NCBI GenBank assembly: GCA_943788145.1
Contig: CALSPD010000002.1
Coordinates: forward strand, 161,197 to 225,196
DNA: 64,000 bases
From: an uncultured Flavobacteriales bacterium
GTDB taxonomy: Bacteria > Bacteroidota > Bacteroidia > Flavobacteriales_G > Salibacteraceae
Direction of reading: 5' to 3'
Shown here: piece by piece, positions 10,401 to 19,125 of the stretch
Layout of the letters: the number at the start of each line of letters is the position of its first letter
How positions within the stretch are numbered: the first letter of the stretch is position 1
Notes under the pieces: model-generated
What the model saw: the letters and a program-made list of their open reading frames with translations, nothing else
The model's database searches: none
Told to the model about the DNA's origin: nothing
Position numbers and translations under genes: made by a program

Positions 10401-10909
10401 TTGTCATCTGTTATAGCGGCAACGAGACTAAAACGCTCATTAAGCTGACCGCTCAACTGAAGGTTCAAGCTTGAGTTAACCGAAAGGTTTTGGCTATTTC
10501 CAACGGTAATTCCTCGCGAAACGCTACCGCGTTTTTCAAGGTCGCCTAAGTCGACAAGCTTGGAGGAATTTACGGCATGTTGTGACCGAAAAGGGTTATA
10601 AATCCGGTCCGATTCAAGAATTAGGTCTAAGTCTTTATGCTGATAAGGTGTGGTAAAATTGAAAGGGAAGGTTTCAAAACGGACCTTAATTTCTATTGGG
10701 TAGTTGAGTGCATTGTCGGTTATTGTCAAAACTCCTTTTGCAAAATCAACGTTATATTGATCCGGACTCAACCCTTCGAGCATAAAAGATTCCGGAACAA
10801 TGCTATTTGAATCTAAAACAACCGTTGGTCCAGCAAGCACGAATGAGGTAAACGACTCTACACTGTCACTTTGTGCGCTAACACAAAATGGAATTGCGGC
10901 AAGAATCAT
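7433..10909 (-). CDS. Large outer-membrane beta-barrel-like protein, SprA-reminiscent, unknown function
   Basis: A very long ORF; the frame is open up to 11068. The likely signal peptide is MILAAIPFCVSAQ, so I place the start at 10909, but upstream Met, TTG or longer starts cannot be excluded. The N-terminal part has two features. One is a short beta domain (VVLDSNSIVPESFMLEGL). The other is a GSVSRGITVGNSQNLSVNS segment followed by LQLSGQLNERFSLVAAITDD and DNIPIQPEGNTQQLQ. The SRGI-x-GN motif is reminiscent of the gliding/T9SS translocon protein SprA, but this protein is about half SprA's length. The rest is alternating beta strands with many aromatic residues, ending in ARAFF, an outer-membrane-type C-terminal Phe. 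It is probably a surface barrel or translocon-like protein. Confidence 0.7.
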   Translation of the reverse strand: MILAAIPFCVSAQSDSVESFTSFVLAGPTVVLDSNSIVPESFMLEGLSPDQYNVDFAKGVLTITDNALNYPIEIKVRFETFPFNFTTPYQHKDLDLILESDRIYNPFRSQHAVNSSKLVDLGDLEKRGSVSRGITVGNSQNLSVNSSLNLQLSGQLNERFSLVAAITDDNIPIQPEGNTQQLQDFDQVYLQIYDPKNRITAGDFQVAHDRGYFMRFNKKLQGGRYETKFTPLAEDSSKAIYTDVSGAVSRGKFARQIIQGGEGNQGPYRLVGSEGERFIVVLSGTERVYIDGRLLVRGQENDYVVNYNTSEVTFTAKMPITKDRRIVVEFQYSDRNYARSLLYSETGYSSDRLQMNLSLYSEQDSKNQPLQQDLTDVQKDVLRSIGDSLDLAIASSIDTASFNENQLLYLKVDSMYFDPVRNDSFLEKDVLIYTTSSEGPLYKASFSEVGAGNGNYVKGIQLAFGRVYEWVAPIGGVPQGNFEPVVFLVTPKQRQMVAVSAVYDLTENIQATIEWAGSQYDVNTFSSSDKSDDLGMASKINIGGSQPINGKWRAIAGLDYEFVNQDFKEIERFRSVEFDRDWNIRSIKLQDNQSIIGAEIGVAKAKEFKTIYGIKSYNAGTAFRGIQNALTISSQTDRLRSNYAGSLTNQAGNLINAQFYQHNSEVVVPIWKIQLGYKDDFEQNMRYDPKNDTLSKLSYQFWEWEASVASADTAKNHHRISYAERTDWLKDTTTLAKSTFARIYGYQMEWNGMEHSRLVFRVNYRTLDIVNQKLTPLKKENTLISRVEYSFRALKGALSSSTFYEIGSGLENKREFIFIETGPGQGTHIHIDYNNNGQKELDEFEQAIQVDQIASANYIKVFVPTDDYVRAFTNQFTQTLFLRPAAVWRSKSGVRKAISLFSDQFTYSSDRKNLQLPLVDQFNPFLFDLQDSLLMSVNSNLRNIFYFNQSHPVFGADFNYQRLDGRNFLTSGFESRSADKTGVGVRWNFASALGTEVRAEQGNKSNASNAISLNSRNYHIFYQQIEPKLNIQPGSLWRLSLLFNYKEQQNRTESTNPVVGRERSIVRKTGLEFTLSSPEKGSLILSGNLIQINYSGSSDSPVGYEMLDGLQPGLNGTWGISYQRTLANNLQLNFNYNGRQSPGIRIIHTGGVQARAFF

Positions 10910-11134
10910 CGTATAGATGAACAAGCGGCAATCGAACCAAAGGCCTGTATTTGTGGTTGTTTTAATTATTTGAAAGTTGATCTGTTCCTCTGGAACATAT
11001 TTCCCAAAAGTCATAAACATGTTGACATAAGGGCTAGCATTAAACGTAAATACGTACAAACATTGCAACGATTTATCTAACCTTTGTTCGAGAAAACCGC
11101 TAGACTAAGCTAACCTTAAGAAAACGAGAAGCAA

Positions 11135-12868
11135 ATGACCCATTCACTTCATCCTTTATTTCGAAACTTATTTGTACTAACGTCATTAGTCGCATTCACC
11201 TTTTGCAATTCTGACGGCCGCAGAATGATAAAGGGGGATATTGAAGCTGGAAACGCTTTCCGATTAAACGAATCATCTGCTTTTCGCAGTTTGCATCCGT
11301 TGGATATTACAGAGGGCGTTGGTTCGAGAATGGCCGCGCAGGTTTACGAAGGGTTGGTGAAATTCGATCAAAACACATTGGAGATCAAACCTGCCTTGGC
11401 CGAGAATTGGGAACCGAATGAAGACGGTTCAGTTTGGACGTTTTATCTCAGAGAGGGTGTGCGGTTTCATGATGATGCATGCTTCCCAGAAGGGCAAGGA
11501 CGAGAAGTGACGGCTGAAGATGTGATCTGGTGTATGCGCGAGTTGTGCACGTCATCGGCAAACAATCAAATGTATTGGCTGCTTACAGATAGGGTTTTGG
11601 GTGCATCCAAATGCTATAATACCCCTGCATCGGAAAAAGGCGAGGCTTCATTACCTGAGGGAATTGTAAAAATAGATGACCATACGGTTCAATTCTCGTT
11701 GATTTACCCGATGGCAGATTTCCCGAAGCTTCTTGGCCACAGCGGGTTTTATATCTATCCAAGAGAAGCGACAGCGCATTATGGTGAGGAATTCAAAAAC
11801 CACCCCGTTGGAACGGGCCCGTTTAGCGTTGCCGTTTTGAACATAGGGACGGATGCAATTCTTGTGAAAAACACTTCGTATTGGGGTCGAGACGCCCACG
11901 GAAATAAACTGCCATACTTGGATTCACTTTTTATCTCGTTTAATTCAGATAAGAAGGAGGAATTAAAGCGATTTAGAATGGGCGAATTGGATATGGTTTT
12001 CTCCCTACCCGTAGATATGTATGCCGATGTCATGTCAGGGCTAGATTGGGAGAAAGGAAAGATTCAAAGTTTTGAAACACAGGTCAAATCTTCTTTGGGA
12101 GTTCACTATTTAAGCTTCAATCATGCCGATTCCATCTTTAAAGATCGAAGGGTTCGAAAAGCGTTCAATTTGGCTATTGATCGAAGCACCCTAGTTGATC
12201 AAACACTCAGAGGTGATGGGGAGCCAGCCGTTTTCGGCATTGTGCCCTCTGCATTTAAAAATTTTGAATACAAGCGAATTACGCCCATCAAATTCAATTT
12301 GGAAGAAGCTCAAAACTTGATGTCCTTAGCGGGCTTTCCTCAAGGAGAAGGCTTTCCTGAAATTACATTGCTTGTTTCAACGGGATCAAATAATGAGGCT
12401 ATTGCGCGGGCCGCTATCGATCAATTAAAACTCAACTTGGGTGTAGATATTCGCATGGAAACGGCAAGTTTAGAAAGCGTTTTGAGTCGAGCTGAAGCGG
12501 GCGAATTAAGCCTTTGGAGCGATGGCTGGATTGCCGATTATCCTAACCCCGAAAACTTCCTGCGGCTCTTCGTTAGTAATGACACCGCAAGCCCGTATGA
12601 ATCAAATTACTTGAATAACGTTGGTTATAGTAGCGAGCTATACGATAGCATCTATTTCTCGGCAATAAGGGAAAAAGAGGATGTCGATCGTATGGATCAA
12701 TATCGAATTTTGAGCCAATTGCTTATTGATGAGGCGGTTGTGTTGCCTTTATACTATGACGAGTTTACGCGATTAGTTTCTGCTCGCGTTCGCAATTTTC
12801 CGCAAAACAGCATTGAGTTTCGCGATTTCTCAACCGTTTGGATTGACAGCTCAGCACCGGAGCAGTAA
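11135..12868 (+). CDS. ABC-type peptide substrate-binding lipoprotein (SBP family 5)
   Basis: This is a 577-residue extracellular solute-binding protein, family 5 (DppA/OppA type). The N-terminus carries a lipoprotein signal ending LVAFTFC. Family features include an early loop SLHPLDITEGVG, AAQVYEGLVKFD, LAENWEPNEDGSVWTFYLREGVRFHDD, TAEDVIWCMRELC and a late VRKAFNLAIDR. It would bind oligopeptides or similar ligands in the periplasm. I see no permease or ATPase genes next to it, so either these are elsewhere or the protein works alone, as seen in other Bacteroidota. It is divergent from the large outer-membrane gene. Confidence 0.85.
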   Translation: MTHSLHPLFRNLFVLTSLVAFTFCNSDGRRMIKGDIEAGNAFRLNESSAFRSLHPLDITEGVGSRMAAQVYEGLVKFDQNTLEIKPALAENWEPNEDGSVWTFYLREGVRFHDDACFPEGQGREVTAEDVIWCMRELCTSSANNQMYWLLTDRVLGASKCYNTPASEKGEASLPEGIVKIDDHTVQFSLIYPMADFPKLLGHSGFYIYPREATAHYGEEFKNHPVGTGPFSVAVLNIGTDAILVKNTSYWGRDAHGNKLPYLDSLFISFNSDKKEELKRFRMGELDMVFSLPVDMYADVMSGLDWEKGKIQSFETQVKSSLGVHYLSFNHADSIFKDRRVRKAFNLAIDRSTLVDQTLRGDGEPAVFGIVPSAFKNFEYKRITPIKFNLEEAQNLMSLAGFPQGEGFPEITLLVSTGSNNEAIARAAIDQLKLNLGVDIRMETASLESVLSRAEAGELSLWSDGWIADYPNPENFLRLFVSNDTASPYESNYLNNVGYSSELYDSIYFSAIREKEDVDRMDQYRILSQLLIDEAVVLPLYYDEFTRLVSARVRNFPQNSIEFRDFSTVWIDSSAPEQ

Positions 12869-12939
12869 TAGGGTCCGAAACCAAGAAGCTACTGTTTATA
12901 AGTAGTCGCTTCCGTGCGCTAAAGGCTATTTCGCCAAAC

Positions 12940-12947
12940 TAGCTTTG
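12940..12947 (+). promoter_or_regulatory. Candidate -7 promoter element for OmpA lipoprotein gene
   Basis: TAGCTTTG at 12940-12947 matches the Bacteroidota -7 box (TAnnTTTG) and is identical to the element at 6491. It lies 22 bases before the ATG at 12970. The matching upstream -33 element is weak, so confidence is moderate. Confidence 0.45.
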
Positions 12948-12969
12948 TCATTCAGTAAAAAGTTTAGAT

Positions 12970-13965
12970 ATGAGAATAGTTATGGCTTTGGCCGCGTTGG
13001 CGTTATTTCTTGGCTCGTGTGTGCCAGCAAAACAGTACAATGACTTGAAGGCAACACAAGAAAAATGTGAAAATGAGCGACAAGATCTCACGAACTCAAA
13101 TCGAACACTTACTGCCGAGAACGATGAGTTAAAGGCAGACCTAGAAAGCCTTCAGAAAAAGCACAGCCGACTCAAAGAAGACACCACAGCGCTGAATAAA
13201 GACTACCGAAGACTTAGGTTAAAGCAAAAGGACCTAGACGATAGAAACCAAGAGTTGCTTACGCGTTTGCAATCTGCCAAGGACGAAGGTTCAGAAGAAA
13301 ACAAGAAGCTGGTCAAGATTCTTCGCGATACGCAAGAAGACTTGCTAAAAAGAGAAGATCGACTTCGTGAACTTGAACAGCAAATGAATGCCAAGGAGAG
13401 GCGACTTGCGGATTTAGAGGAAGAATTGAAAGATCGAGAGGCGAGAGTAAAAGAGCTAGAGGATATAATAGCTGAAAAGGACGCAGCCGTTAGAGCACTC
13501 AAGGATAGAATTAGCCAAGCTTTATTGGGCTTTAAGGATAAAGGATTGACGGTCGAACAACGCAACGGTAAAATCTATGTTAGCCTCGAAGCCCAATTGT
13601 TATTCCCAAGCGGTAGCACGGTTGTGAATGCAGAAGGTAAAAAGGCTTTACTTGATTTATCTGAGGTCATTCGAGATGAAAAAGACATTACCATTTTAGT
13701 GGAAGGTCATACAGATACCGATCCTTACAACGGGGGGGGGGCCATAAAAGACAATTGGGATTTGAGCGTAATGCGCGCTACAGCCGTAGTTAAGATCATG
13801 ACCAACGAGGGCAAAATGGACCAGACCATGCTAACTGCTGCAGGTCGTGGCGAATACGTTCCCGTTGCGCCAAATACTACAGCCGAAGGCAAAGCGAAGA
13901 ATCGAAGAATTGAGGTAATTCTTACACCAAATTTGGACAAGTTGTTCGAAATTATAAACGAGTAA
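12970..13965 (+). CDS. OmpA-family lipoprotein with coiled coil
   Basis: The 331-residue protein has a lipoprotein signal peptide (MRIVMALAALALFLGSC, Cys17). A long charged coiled coil spans about 25-180, followed by a C-terminal OmpA/MotB peptidoglycan-binding domain (about 190-325). The latter shows VEGHTDTDP, NWDLSVMRATAVV and the AAGRGEYVP...KNRRIEVIL tail with the diaminopimelate-binding Asp/Arg pattern. It should tether the outer membrane to peptidoglycan. Codons for NGGGA include a run of 10 G at 13732-13741 inside the OmpA domain; slippage there would remove the C-terminal third of the domain. The gene is intact here. It lies about 100 bases after the peptide-binding lipoprotein and 56 bases before tyrS, probably in its own unit. 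Confidence 0.88.
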   Translation: MRIVMALAALALFLGSCVPAKQYNDLKATQEKCENERQDLTNSNRTLTAENDELKADLESLQKKHSRLKEDTTALNKDYRRLRLKQKDLDDRNQELLTRLQSAKDEGSEENKKLVKILRDTQEDLLKREDRLRELEQQMNAKERRLADLEEELKDREARVKELEDIIAEKDAAVRALKDRISQALLGFKDKGLTVEQRNGKIYVSLEAQLLFPSGSTVVNAEGKKALLDLSEVIRDEKDITILVEGHTDTDPYNGGGAIKDNWDLSVMRATAVVKIMTNEGKMDQTMLTAAGRGEYVPVAPNTTAEGKAKNRRIEVILTPNLDKLFEIINE

Positions 13966-13995
13966 TAAATTCGTTTAAGCCTTTGCCTATAAGGT

Positions 13996-14003
13996 TACTT
14001 TTG
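13996..14003 (+). promoter_or_regulatory. Candidate -7 promoter element for tyrS
   Basis: TACTTTTG at 13996-14003 fits TAnnTTTG and lies 18 bases before the tyrS ATG (14022). No convincing -33 box is visible. Confidence 0.4.
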
Positions 14004-14021
14004 CGCGCTTAAGGCGTTATC

Positions 14022-15296
14022 ATGAAGAATTTTGTTGAAGAATTAAGGTGGAGAAACATGTTGCACGACATGACTCCAAACACGGAAGAACTATTTGCTA
14101 AAGGACCCGTTAAGGGCTACATTGGATTTGATCCTACGGCCGATTCACTTGGAATTGGAAACATGGTTCAGGTCATGACATTGACGCATTTTCAGCGAAC
14201 TGGAAACAGCCCAATAGCCCTTGTTGGGGGCGCAACAGGAATGGTGGGTGATCCAAGTGGAAAATCAGCGGAACGCAACTTACTCGATGTTGAGTTGCTC
14301 AACCACAATTTAGATTGTCAGAAAAAGCAATTGGAGAAATTCTTGGATTTCGAAGGGAAGAATGCAGCCCAAATTGTAAATAACTACGACTGGTTTAAGG
14401 AGCTGGGATTCCTAGACTTCATCCGCGATGTGGGGAAACATGTAAGCGTGAATTATATGATGGCTAAGGATTCTGTGAAAAATCGACTTGAAAGCGGAAT
14501 GTCTTTTACCGAGTTTAGCTATCAATTGATCCAGGGCTATGATTTTTATTACCTGTGGAAGCATTATGGTTGCGACATTCAAATGGGAGGAAGCGACCAG
14601 TGGGGCAATATTACGACTGGGACAGAATTAGTCAGAAGGCTTGAAGGAGGTGAAGTTTCGGCCTTGACAACTCCTTTGATCAAAAAAGCAGATGGAACGA
14701 AATTCGGCAAGACTGAAGGAGGAAATATTTGGCTGGATAGGAATAGAACGTCACCTTATCGGTTTTACCAATTCTTATTAAACACTGCGGATGCCGACAT
14801 TGGGAATTATGCGCGTGTATTCTCTTTGATGGGACAGGAAGAAATATTAGCGCTTGAAGCTGAGCATGCGATCGCTCCGAACTTGCGAAAAATGCAAAAG
14901 GTGCTTGCCGAGGAGTTGACCGCTCGAGTCCACTCGAGTGATGATGCGAAGAAAGCAATTGACGCTTCTGAAGTGCTCTTTGGCAAAGCAACAAGTGAGT
15001 CGTTGAAAGCGCTTGACGAAGAAACCATTTTGGATGTGTTTGAAGGTGTGCCTCAGGCAAAAGTCTCCAAGTCGTCTATTGAGTCGGGTGCTGGTATTGT
15101 TGAAATATTAGCTGAAAAAACCGGATTTCTGAATTCGAATGGCGAAGCTAGACGAGCACTTAAGGAGAATAGTATATCTGTAAATAAGAACAAAGTCGGA
15201 GATGGGTTTGAGCTTTCTACAGACGATTTAATAGATGGCAAATACATTCTATTGCAGCGCGGCAAGAAGAACTACTTTCTCATAATTGCCGAGTAA
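14022..15296 (+). CDS. tyrS: Tyrosine-tRNA ligase
   Basis: This class I aminoacyl-tRNA synthetase has 424 residues, the normal length for bacterial TyrS. The N-terminal catalytic domain has the [13 protein letters not shown] segment in place of HIGH. Tyrosine-binding and dimer motifs are [13 protein letters not shown] and [14 protein letters not shown]. The KMSKS-equivalent loop is [13 protein letters not shown]. The C-terminal S4 RNA-binding domain spans about 345-424 ([16 protein letters not shown]). It charges tRNA-Tyr in the cytoplasm. It converges on the imelysin gene with a 7-base gap and no obvious terminator between them. Confidence 0.97.
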   Translation: MKNFVEELRWRNMLHDMTPNTEELFAKGPVKGYIGFDPTADSLGIGNMVQVMTLTHFQRTGNSPIALVGGATGMVGDPSGKSAERNLLDVELLNHNLDCQKKQLEKFLDFEGKNAAQIVNNYDWFKELGFLDFIRDVGKHVSVNYMMAKDSVKNRLESGMSFTEFSYQLIQGYDFYYLWKHYGCDIQMGGSDQWGNITTGTELVRRLEGGEVSALTTPLIKKADGTKFGKTEGGNIWLDRNRTSPYRFYQFLLNTADADIGNYARVFSLMGQEEILALEAEHAIAPNLRKMQKVLAEELTARVHSSDDAKKAIDASEVLFGKATSESLKALDEETILDVFEGVPQAKVSKSSIESGAGIVEILAEKTGFLNSNGEARRALKENSISVNKNKVGDGFELSTDDLIDGKYILLQRGKKNYFLIIAE

Positions 15297-15303
15297 ATAG
15301 GTG

Positions 15304-16563
15304 CTAGGGAAGTTCTGTTTGCAATCCAAACCCAATTTCTCGAGCTAACTCGATAATCAAGCGCTCTAGGTCACTAAGGGAACTAGCGGCCGATTGAATG
15401 GGCCCCTCGGTTAATTGACTTTCCTTCGAGATTTGCCAGTCAAATGGCTGTGGGATTTCCGTGATCAATTCGCTGCTCGCATCCAATTCCTTGGTCAATT
15501 CAAGATCTAGGTCATTATTTAAGATCACCGCCAAATCATGTAGGGAGCTTCCTTCTATGGCTAAAGTGTTCTCCGACTCATAGAATCCCGTGTACACGAT
15601 GGTCAAGCTATTGCTCATCGCAATCAAATCATTGTAGGTATTATCGCTGAAGGTTGAAATCTCTTTGGATTGATCGTTTGAATAAACGGGCAATAAAAGT
15701 GCTCTGTCTGCCATTTCAGAGCCAGATAAAGTGCCTAAACCGGTTAATACAAGCTTTAATGCTTTATCCACATCCATATTTAAGAACCCGCTTCGGTAGT
15801 TTGAGCCACCCTCAATATCCCATTCCGATGATAGTATGGCTAATTGTGTCACAATGAGATCAATGGCAGCGCTGAGGTATTGCCTTCTGCGTTTGGCGTT
15901 AACCACATTGGGGTCGGTTAAACTAAAGTCGGTAAAGAGCCGCGAGCCTGAGTTCGAAATAGAGTTGTTGAGACTATCCTTGCCCCATAAAAGAAACTCA
16001 ACTACATGAAATCCCGTGCTTATTTGGCCTTCACCTTTTGATTCATTGAATTGCGCTATTGAAGCTGATGAGATGGTTTTAATCAGCGTAGAGTCATGTA
16101 CGATACCAACATAGGAACCATTCACCGCATCAATTAAGGCGGGTTGAATTGGCCAAGCGTCAAGCTGACGGTCTATACCCTTTTCATCATCAATTGGGCC
16201 CGAGGAGAACCGGAGCGCCTCACCTTGCAAGTAATAGAAATGCGCTGTTCTCCAGGCTTGACGTAAAGCATCGAGACCATCTTTTGTTGGATTGTCTAAA
16301 AAAGATGCGCTAGCCGTCTTTAAAGCAACTGCCTTTGTATGTGCGTCTGAATAGAGCGCAAAGGCAATGTTCGCATGGTTTATCAGGATGTCAGCTTTCA
16401 AGTCTACGTTCTTATCACCATATCGACAAGATTCATCATCTCGTTCAGCACTTTTGTTATAATTCAACGCTTCTGGGTCAGTACATCCTTCCTTAACGCA
16501 GGCTAAATTTGTGAGTGCAAGCAGCACCACAACGATGAAAAGAGGAATTCGATTCTTCAACAT
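15304..16563 (-). CDS. Imelysin-family lipoprotein with GCTDP head
   Basis: This is a lipoprotein of 419 residues if the start is the Met at 16563 (MLKNRIPLF); another in-frame Met lies at 16587. The signal ends ALTNLAC. Immediately after comes GCTDPEALNYNKSAERDDES with a closing Cys, a cysteine-bearing head common in Bacteroidota surface proteins. The imelysin domain follows. The family's GxHxxE motif is GFHVVEFLLWG, and AWRTAHFYYLQGEALRF with SSGPIDDEKGID are also typical. Imelysins (IrpA/ICMP/EfeO-related) are metal-regulated envelope proteins, often linked to iron. No partner such as a di-heme peroxidase or TonB receptor sits beside it. Confidence 0.88.
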   Translation of the reverse strand: MLKNRIPLFIVVVLLALTNLACVKEGCTDPEALNYNKSAERDDESCRYGDKNVDLKADILINHANIAFALYSDAHTKAVALKTASASFLDNPTKDGLDALRQAWRTAHFYYLQGEALRFSSGPIDDEKGIDRQLDAWPIQPALIDAVNGSYVGIVHDSTLIKTISSASIAQFNESKGEGQISTGFHVVEFLLWGKDSLNNSISNSGSRLFTDFSLTDPNVVNAKRRRQYLSAAIDLIVTQLAILSSEWDIEGGSNYRSGFLNMDVDKALKLVLTGLGTLSGSEMADRALLLPVYSNDQSKEISTFSDNTYNDLIAMSNSLTIVYTGFYESENTLAIEGSSLHDLAVILNNDLDLELTKELDASSELITEIPQPFDWQISKESQLTEGPIQSAASSLSDLERLIIELAREIGFGLQTELP

Positions 16564-16610
16564 ATACTGCAAAGTAATAGCAAACAACCGTTGGATTTAC
16601 ACACAAAAAA

Positions 16611-16632
16611 AGCCCGAACTTTCGCTCGGGCT
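16611..16632 (-). terminator. Rho-independent terminator after the lipocalin-like gene
   Basis: The hairpin arms AGCCCGA (16611-16617) and TCGGGCT (16626-16632) enclose an 8-base loop. On the minus strand they are followed by a run of 7 T. It terminates the gene at 16654-17478, 22 bases after its stop. Confidence 0.85.
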
Positions 16633-16653
16633 CCCTTTATTATGAACGTTGGA

Positions 16654-17478
16654 TTACTTCTTTGTCAAAGTCCAAGTAACAGTAGTTTCAGATGTGTAAG
16701 CAGCATCATCATCTTCTGAATCAGTGTAAACAGTCTTATCACTTCCTTCCACAGTCATTTCGCCTCCTTTAAGCTCAGTAACATTCCAAACTGGGCTTTC
16801 AGTTGATGAACCTGAATATGTTTCAGTTCCAGCAGCAGATTTATCAACCTTGTCGTAGCTGTATTCTCCTGTGTTTGGGTTGTAAGTACCTTGGATATAA
16901 GTCTCATCGCGATCCAAAACGTCATCCGTGCTAGAATCATTGTAAGTGTAGGCATCGCTATAAGTTACTGATGTACTCATAACGTGAAAAACAACTTGTG
17001 AATTCTTTTCGATGTCATCGCCAGCATCACCAGAGATGGTGAATAAACCTGTCTCTGTAGTTGTTGAAGTTCTGTCAACAGTACGCTCGAAGTATCCTTT
17101 GTAAACATACTCGTCAAGATTGCTGTCATACTCATAGTAAGAGCTGTAGTTGTCGACATAAGTTTCGTTAGCAACACGAGTCATAGTGTACTCTCCAGTC
17201 TTCTTATCAAACGTATAAGACATGGTTACATCTGAAGACTCAGTGTCTGTGTCAGTGCCTCCATTGTATTTGGTGGTTGTAGTAGTAGTCATAACGCTTC
17301 CATTAAAATTAGAGGAAGACGTACTAGTATAGTCGTCATCTTCATAGGAAGAGTTAACGGTTCCGGAAGTTACATCCCATTCACCGTCAATTTTACCTGT
17401 GGTGACAGTCTTGTTACAGCTAGTTAGGAATAATCCTGTAACCGCTGTTAAGGCAATAGCAAATAGTGTTTTTTTCAT
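16654..17478 (-). CDS. Thr/Ser/Asp-rich lipoprotein, possibly lipocalin-like
   Basis: This 274-residue protein has a clean lipoprotein signal (MKKTLFAIALTAVTGLFLTSC). The mature part starts with TGKIDGEWDVTSGTV, the first strand seen in many Bacteroidota lipocalin-like lipoproteins, and ends with VTWTLTKK. The middle is extremely rich in Thr, Ser, Asp and Tyr, with many YE/YT repeats of beta-strand character. No catalytic motif is visible. It is probably an outer-membrane-anchored surface or periplasmic beta-barrel protein of unknown function. A strong terminator follows. Confidence 0.7.
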   Translation of the reverse strand: MKKTLFAIALTAVTGLFLTSCNKTVTTGKIDGEWDVTSGTVNSSYEDDDYTSTSSSNFNGSVMTTTTTTKYNGGTDTDTESSDVTMSYTFDKKTGEYTMTRVANETYVDNYSSYYEYDSNLDEYVYKGYFERTVDRTSTTTETGLFTISGDAGDDIEKNSQVVFHVMSTSVTYSDAYTYNDSSTDDVLDRDETYIQGTYNPNTGEYSYDKVDKSAAGTETYSGSSTESPVWNVTELKGGEMTVEGSDKTVYTDSEDDDAAYTSETTVTWTLTKK

Positions 17479-17588
17479 AGTTTCTTGTATTTAAGCCAAA
17501 GGTATGGCATAACATGGTCGCACAACCATACGGTAAATGACATATATCAACTAAGGGATTGATCGTAGAAAAGGATAAATAGAATCGG

Positions 17589-18119
17589 CTATTTGATTTT
17601 ATTGCCTTTGGCAATGCGCATTTCTCGTTCTTCTTTGAATTTACGTTTCAACTTGAACTGCAGCGTGCATTCGTCTGCTCCGGCATGTGTGTAATAGATG
17701 CCATCTCCATATTGCACTTTACCTCGTTTGTTTTCCCATTCAATGGCTTGGAGATAGTACACGTCAAATTGTGACTTTTTGCCAAATACCAAATATTTTG
17801 AAGGGTCGGCTTCAAAACTTACAGCATAGCGGGCTCCATCTAGCTCCTTAATAATTCGGCCTTTTGTGTTGGCCTTAATAACAACCTGATCGATTTGTTT
17901 GCCATAGTTGACATTCAAATTACCGCGTGAAGTCGATTTATCACTTGTCGAATTTTCATAACGCGTTAAAACAATGTCATGGCTATTGTAGAACTGAATG
18001 TTATTCAGGTGTTCGAAAGTCAGTTTGTAGTTTTCGATGTTGCTCTGATTCAACACGTTTCTGTTTGAACAAGAAGAAACAGTTAATCCAAGCACCAAAA
18101 GGATCATCAAATTTTTCAT
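17589..18119 (-). CDS. Small lipoprotein, function unknown
   Basis: A lipoprotein of 176 residues from the Met at 18119 (MKNLMILLVLGLTVSSC); in-frame Mets at 18137 and 18149 would add 6 or 10 residues. The mature region has beta-rich segments (YKLTFEHLNNIQFYNSHDIVL, KYLVFGKKSQFDVYYLQAI) and a Lys/Arg-rich C-terminus (KLKRKFKEEREMRIAKGNKIK). I do not recognise the family. It follows the LuxE-like gene by only a few bases on the same strand, so the two are likely co-transcribed. Confidence 0.65.
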   Translation of the reverse strand: MKNLMILLVLGLTVSSCSNRNVLNQSNIENYKLTFEHLNNIQFYNSHDIVLTRYENSTSDKSTSRGNLNVNYGKQIDQVVIKANTKGRIIKELDGARYAVSFEADPSKYLVFGKKSQFDVYYLQAIEWENKRGKVQYGDGIYYTHAGADECTLQFKLKRKFKEEREMRIAKGNKIK

Positions 18120-18150
18120 AGCCAATAAGCGTTTCATTAATCTTAGCATA

Positions 18151-19125
18151 TTAAGTGTAAAGCAAGTTGCAACCGCGAATGTCGCTGTTATCCAGTCTTC
18201 CCTCGACCGTAAAATGCCCAGAATCGTTAATAATACCTATATCACGGGTTTGAATGAATGAGCAGCTATGAACATTGGCTAAATCAATAAAGGCCAACAG
18301 GCCGCGTCTTCCTGCAGGTAATCGATGGAATGGATCGCTTATGTCAACACAAAATGCCCGCATCCAGCGGGGTGGGACAAAAGCTTCCTGATTAATAGAA
18401 TAGGCTTGAGATAGTAGCTCAGTCATGCCATATTCAGAGTGAATATCAGATTGTTTAAATCCAGCTTTTAGCGCTCGATGTAGTTCCGTTCGGGTTAATT
18501 CAACCTTTCTGCCCTTCATTCCACCGGTTTCCATGACGACTAAATTTGGGAATTCGAATTCAAACAATTCTGCAAAATCTAACAATGCGTAGCTCACGCC
18601 AATCAAAAGTGTTTTTTGGTTGTAGTTGCGGAGGGCGTTCAATCGGTTATGTAAGTCGTCCGGACTCTCAATAAAACTAGACGATCGATTTTTTGACCGC
18701 GAGATGAAATCATTGGCCATATATACCAACGAAGAGTCGCCATTTTCGACATATGAGGGCAAATACGCTAGGAGAACCCATTCTTCAAGGCTGCCATAAA
18801 GCGATTCAAAGTGGCTCGCGCTCAGGGTTGAATACAAATCCAAATCATGGACAAAATGATTGGATCGTTGGCCCAAAGTAGTGCCGCTACTTTTGAAAAC
18901 AGCCGATTCATAATCGAAACGGTTGAAACGATAATGCTTGAAAAGTTCAATTGGGACAAAGGGAAAATCATCGCCTTCTTGCCAATTGATTCTAGATAAA
19001 AACTCTGAAAAAGGCGATACTTGATCACGCTGTAGCGCAAATATTTTCCGCGCTAATTCGTTAAACGCTTCATCAGAAGAGATTTGAATTAGTTGATCAG
19101 CAATCTGTAATTTCGAAAAGTTCAA
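18151..19125 (-). CDS. LuxE/PaaK-type acyl-protein synthetase-like protein
   Basis: A 324-residue protein of the LuxE family, adenylate-forming enzymes that activate fatty acids and transfer them to a protein thiol. Visible features are FKSSGTTLGQRSNHFVHDL (the SGTT phosphate-loop equivalent), HSEYGMTELLSQAYS (the YGMTE adenylation motif) and RGLLAFIDLANVHSCSFIQT near the C-terminus. No lux genes are present, so a role in lipid or surface-polymer assembly is more likely, as for many Bacteroidota homologs. The start is TTG at 19125; an in-frame stop lies just upstream and there is no ATG. It abuts, head to head with no gap, the lipoprotein gene at 19126. Confidence 0.78.
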   Translation of the reverse strand: MNFSKLQIADQLIQISSDEAFNELARKIFALQRDQVSPFSEFLSRINWQEGDDFPFVPIELFKHYRFNRFDYESAVFKSSGTTLGQRSNHFVHDLDLYSTLSASHFESLYGSLEEWVLLAYLPSYVENGDSSLVYMANDFISRSKNRSSSFIESPDDLHNRLNALRNYNQKTLLIGVSYALLDFAELFEFEFPNLVVMETGGMKGRKVELTRTELHRALKAGFKQSDIHSEYGMTELLSQAYSINQEAFVPPRWMRAFCVDISDPFHRLPAGRRGLLAFIDLANVHSCSFIQTRDIGIINDSGHFTVEGRLDNSDIRGCNLLYT

